13,426 nt of DNA from Glomus cerebriforme (Eukaryota > Glomeromycota > Glomeromycetes > Glomerales > Glomeraceae), in the NCBI GenBank assembly GCA_003550305.1, contig QKYT01000381.1, positions 87,590-101,015 of the forward strand, written 5' to 3'. The notes beneath the pieces were generated by a model. The model did not search any database and was not told the origin of the DNA. It was given only the letters and a program-made list of their open reading frames with translations. Position 1 is the stretch's first letter; the number at the start of each line of letters is the position of its first letter. Both the position numbers and the translations under genes were made by a program. Shown piece after piece: positions 9,124-13,426 of this stretch.

Positions 9124-12100
9124 GTCTGCATACAATTTTGATTTATGATGTATATCAGAAATCGGAAAAATAAATATGCTTTGTCTAATCTTTCAGCTCT
9201 TCCCACCTTCCCACACAGCCCATAGTTAAATTATATGAGTAATATTTTTGTAAAAAAATTTCAATCATGACTTAAATTTTCTGACTATCATAATAAAATC
9301 CCAATAGTATTAGACGAGAATTTCGTCATGTGAGGAAATCGATCACTTGAAATGCGCAGAAGATATTCGGTAAAATTCTTGTCGAAGAATAGGGGCTGTG
9401 TGACATGCGAATCGCATATATATTCGCATTATTTTTTTCAACTTTATTTTTTGCGTCATGTCTCCAGGCATGTTACTATCATACTAACAAAACAATATTC
9501 AAGTATGGATATTTTTTCCAGCAATCATTATTTCGCATATGAGATTTGGGGATGTGTATTGCTAATCCTGAAGTCATTTTTATAGATTTGCAAGGGATTA
9601 ACAAATGATGAAATGCAGTGCGTAATTGCTGGTGAAAATCTGGGGAATGTTTTCTTCTGACGCTATAACTAGCGAGAGCACCAAGCCGAAAGGATGTTAT
9701 CTTTTTTCAGAAAACTTTATCATGGAAAATCAAGAGAGCGAAAACCTGAGTACTACTAATGATTACAACGATCTGGGTGACCTAATTTATTATGATGATG
9801 ATGATGGTGGTGGTGGTGGAGAAAAAAATAAGATTATGAAACCTTGCAAACCGTCTCTTATTAATCATAGAAACATAGCTTATAATATCCTGAAGTATCT
9901 TGAGGATGATATGGTCGATTGTGGAAAGAATATCGATATTATTGTGGACCCAAATTCTATTAGGAGAGGTTTGCAATCATCCCAATCTAGCAAAACTTTG
10001 GCCTTAACTAATTTGATTGGTGAAAAGTTTGTTCTGAATTCACCAGTTATACTAGAAGAGGGAAGACCAACAGACCCGATGGACGTGGATCCTGATGGTA
10101 ATGTAGAACTCATGAGCATACTATTGTCAGGTGGAAAGCAAAGTTCGTTCAAGACTACTGAGGTCGCTAAAGAAACTTCTAACTGGGTAACCAACCCTAA
10201 ATGTGAGAAATGCTTTGAAGATATTACCATAGATCTTCAGAAAGATACTGCCTTTTTATCTTGCAAACATGCTGTGCATTTAGATTGCATTAATGATCTA
10301 TGTAAAAGATGTCCTACCTGTACTTCAGCTGATGATATGGAAACTGATAATTTGGAAACCTCGGATCCTAGTGGTTTGCAAAAAAAATGTTCTAACAAAT
10401 CAACTGAAAAATCGTCTAGCAAGAAAGCCAAAAAGAGTACTGAGAAGAAAGGATCCCGAAAGGATCAAGTATCGGATATGCTAAAAAAACTTATTAAAGA
10501 ATTATCCTCTAAAACATCTCAGGATTCTGAAGATATGGAAGAAGGAACTGGGGATTTCTTTGATCTGTACAATACAATAATTAATATGGAAGGATAGAAA
10601 GAGATTGCAAAACGAAATGTCATCAAATCGTATTATAATTTTGAAAAAGCACTTAAGAATTGTTATGATCATTACAAGAAAAATAATCCTAAGCGAATGG
10701 CTCAGACATTGGTAAATAAAGAAGTTTGAAATCAGCTTCCAGACTCAGTTAGTGATGACCTATTTCAGAAGAAAAAAGAATGGGCTCTAAAGATTTATGA
10801 TCTCTTTAGTAAAATAGACGAGCATATGATTTAAAGGATAAAATCTTTTTCAGTAGCTTCTATATCAAAATTAAGCCAGAATGATATCGATCATATTTTG
10901 ATCAGGAATGCAAAATAATATTTACTGCCCCACACATATGACATTGTGAACTCAGTTCACATTCTCCGAAATAAAAATTTTAGCCATATATAATAATAAA
11001 GTTCACCCATATTGGGCTTTTCTTCTTTTTCAATCTCCTAATATTTTTTTTAATCAATGTATGCTACATGCGAGATGATGTATGATTTGTATGATAGTCT
11101 GTATATTTTTTACAGGATCGATCATCTCGTGATTTATAGAAACTGGAACTCTCCTAAAACTATCGAGGAACTGGCAGGAAACTAGGGAGATCCCATATGA
11201 TACGATATGTTACAGTACATCATACCACAAACTGATTTTAGCCGACGCTGTGCATATACATGTAAATATAAAATTAGCATAGTCCCTATATAAATCCCTA
11301 ATATACTTGTAATCGAATAAAAATGAATCTGATATTTATTATAGTATATTTGTTACAAACTGCTACAAATCATTAAAATCACTAAAAATGATATAAATAG
11401 TTAAATAGCTAAAATCAATAAATATGGTATATTCTGATCCCTTTGTACATTTAAGTATAACTGATTTGTATGTTAATTATGATCTTCCTAGAATACATAG
11501 GAATGAGACTCCATCAGATTGGAAGAATCAAATTTGGGATACATTAATGGTATATAGAAAAAATCATCTTTTAACTGATTATAATAAGAGATATCTTATT
11601 ACAAGAAAATAAACATATTTATTATATTAGTGTAATGTTTGGTTTAGAATAAATATAGGAATATGCTATTCTTGTAATTAGCTCATCTATTCCAAATTAG
11701 GAAGCGGGTATGAGTATTTCCATGCATTCTTTATAGATAAGCATTGGTGTACAAATTGTACTGGAAATGAATATTGTGATATGAGCTTCAAAGACTACAT
11801 GAAGCTAAAAAATAATCCTCCATCTTGCTATTTCATAAAGAAAGCAATCCATCAATATGAGATGTGGTTGAAAAATATATCAAATAGGATTAGACGTATC
11901 AGGCAAAAGCATAAGGTGCAAAGTAATGTAAATACTATGCCTAGCAAGCCTTACTATATTTATAACCAGCAAAAAAATATTTGTATAAACAATACTTTCT
12001 TAACAGCTTCTCCTTTTCTGAAAAAGCCTGTCCAATTTCAGAGATACTATTCCTAAAGAGAATCTTGGATAGATAAGCTATGCTCATTGTTTCCTCTTTC

Positions 12101-13426
12101 TTTGCTACCAAAGCCTGTTGTGCTAATGAGTAGTTTCAAGAGATACATTATGCGACGTAATGCAAGTGTGCCAGAGATTTCAGCCTATAGATTTGAGAGA
12201 AGCCAGGTTTTGCTTGATGCTAAAGCATATTTCGATTCTGTGTGAAAAAATGCAAATAGGAGATAAGCTTATTATCTTTCAACTAAATAATAATATTATT
12301 TATCTTAACTATATTTAGCTGAAAATATAATATATGAATTATTCATAATATATTTTTTTGCGATATAAAATCTGCATGTATGATCGTCTAGTATAATTGG
12401 CCAAAGGTGTTATGTATAATTTAGCTGAGCTGTCCATGGTGATCAGATCTTAACCAAATTATAATGTCAAGAAAAATTATGAATCTCTGAAGTTCTTTAA
12501 ACAATCGAATAAAAATGAATTTGGGTTTAACAATATGTAGTCTCTCAAATCAGCTACAAATCAATTAACCGCTAATTAGCAAATCCATATAAATTTAAAT
12601 GATGATATTCTATAGTATATATTACTTAAAAATTCGCTAAAAACACTATAAATCAATAAAATCAGTATAATTTACTAAATATGATGGTTGTTACCTTGGC
12701 AAGTGCTATTAACATTAATATGATTATTGATAAAAAACAATGGCAGTTACCTAAGCCTATCAGTAACCATCCTGAATATAATATGGAATATTATAGACAT
12801 ATCTCGCAAATTACCATGGTAGCATGAATTTCAAAAAATTTCTTGCTAATGAAAAAATTTATAACAAATTATCAATAATAAGAAAGAGAGAGTCTCCAGT
12901 GCAGTGGGAATTACAAGTTAAAAATATTCTCCAAGATTTATTATTACGAAATGAAAAGAATAAAAAATGATCTGCCTATTCCAGGTTAGATCCTCCAATA
13001 TACTATATAACTTATAGGAATTACAAGAAGAGGCCCAAATCTTTGGCAAAATAGGTTTGGGAGACAGTGAGGAATGATGATACTCCTGATAGAAAGAAAT
13101 TCTTAGGTATACTTAAAAAAGAACAGATGGTTATTAATCCTAAAATGCAAGAAAAGTATGCTATAGCCTATAGCTTGCAATGAGTTTTATGCTTTATTTA
13201 GAGAAAGTTACTTAAAATATATTAGAATAATTAATCCAGTCAAATTAACCCCACTATATGAGAAGTATATTTATTGTTCTTCTAATAGATGGATAGAAGT
13301 TAAGAAATATCAGTTAAGATGATGATTGGATACATCACTAAATTTTCAAATGGTTTACACTAGTCGAAATAAGAAGTTTCAGCATGTGACGATTCGGCTA
13401 AATTTCGGCCGATTCGTTTCAAATTT

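Overview
The window looks like intergenic and accessory DNA from a fungal genome, most likely an arbuscular mycorrhizal fungus (Glomeromycotina, Rhizophagus-like). Reasons: strong AT richness, short phase-0 spliceosomal introns, and relics of five protein families that I remember as heavily multiplied in Rhizophagus. The organism call is memory-based inference; nothing here is a marker gene. Two ambiguous bases (n at 123 and 547) suggest a draft assembly.

Layout, left to right. 1-1064 (minus): four-exon Tc1/mariner (DD34E) transposase with two nonsense codons, running off the left edge. 1370-1497: palindromic ATCCAGATA repeats. 1542-1769 (minus): an open exon-like stretch with no Met. 2655-4074 (plus): decayed gene made of an acidic N-terminus, a coiled coil, a PD-(D/E)XK-like core and a CxxC...H finger. 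4788-5325: tandem array of about 162-bp units. 5582-5984: a 403-bp element with 18-bp terminal inverted repeats (TIRs). 6031-6193: tRNA-like head followed by G/C-run ends (possible SINE or MITE). 6312-8554 (plus): four-exon gene relic of unknown function, intact for its first ~380 residues and then broken by two frameshifts and three stops. 8713-9123: a complete non-autonomous hAT-type MITE with an exact 8-bp target duplication, inserted just after that gene's poly(A) signal. 9722-10597 (plus): a 291-residue RING-finger protein whose conserved C-terminal domain survives out of reach behind stop codons (to 10918). 11424-12245 and 12681-13426 (plus): two distantly related cysteine/basic gene relics that share upstream sequence. 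A repeat resembling the hAT MITE margin begins at the right edge.

There is no operon and no obvious cooperating gene system. The common theme is decay. Almost every relic keeps long readable stretches but is interrupted by TGA, TAA or TAG where the family appears to have Arg, Gln or Trp codons. This fits C-to-T change in CpG/CpA context after mobile-element or segmental duplication. The most defensible discoveries are the two TIR elements, the shared nonsense pattern, and two relics that resemble nuclease folds.
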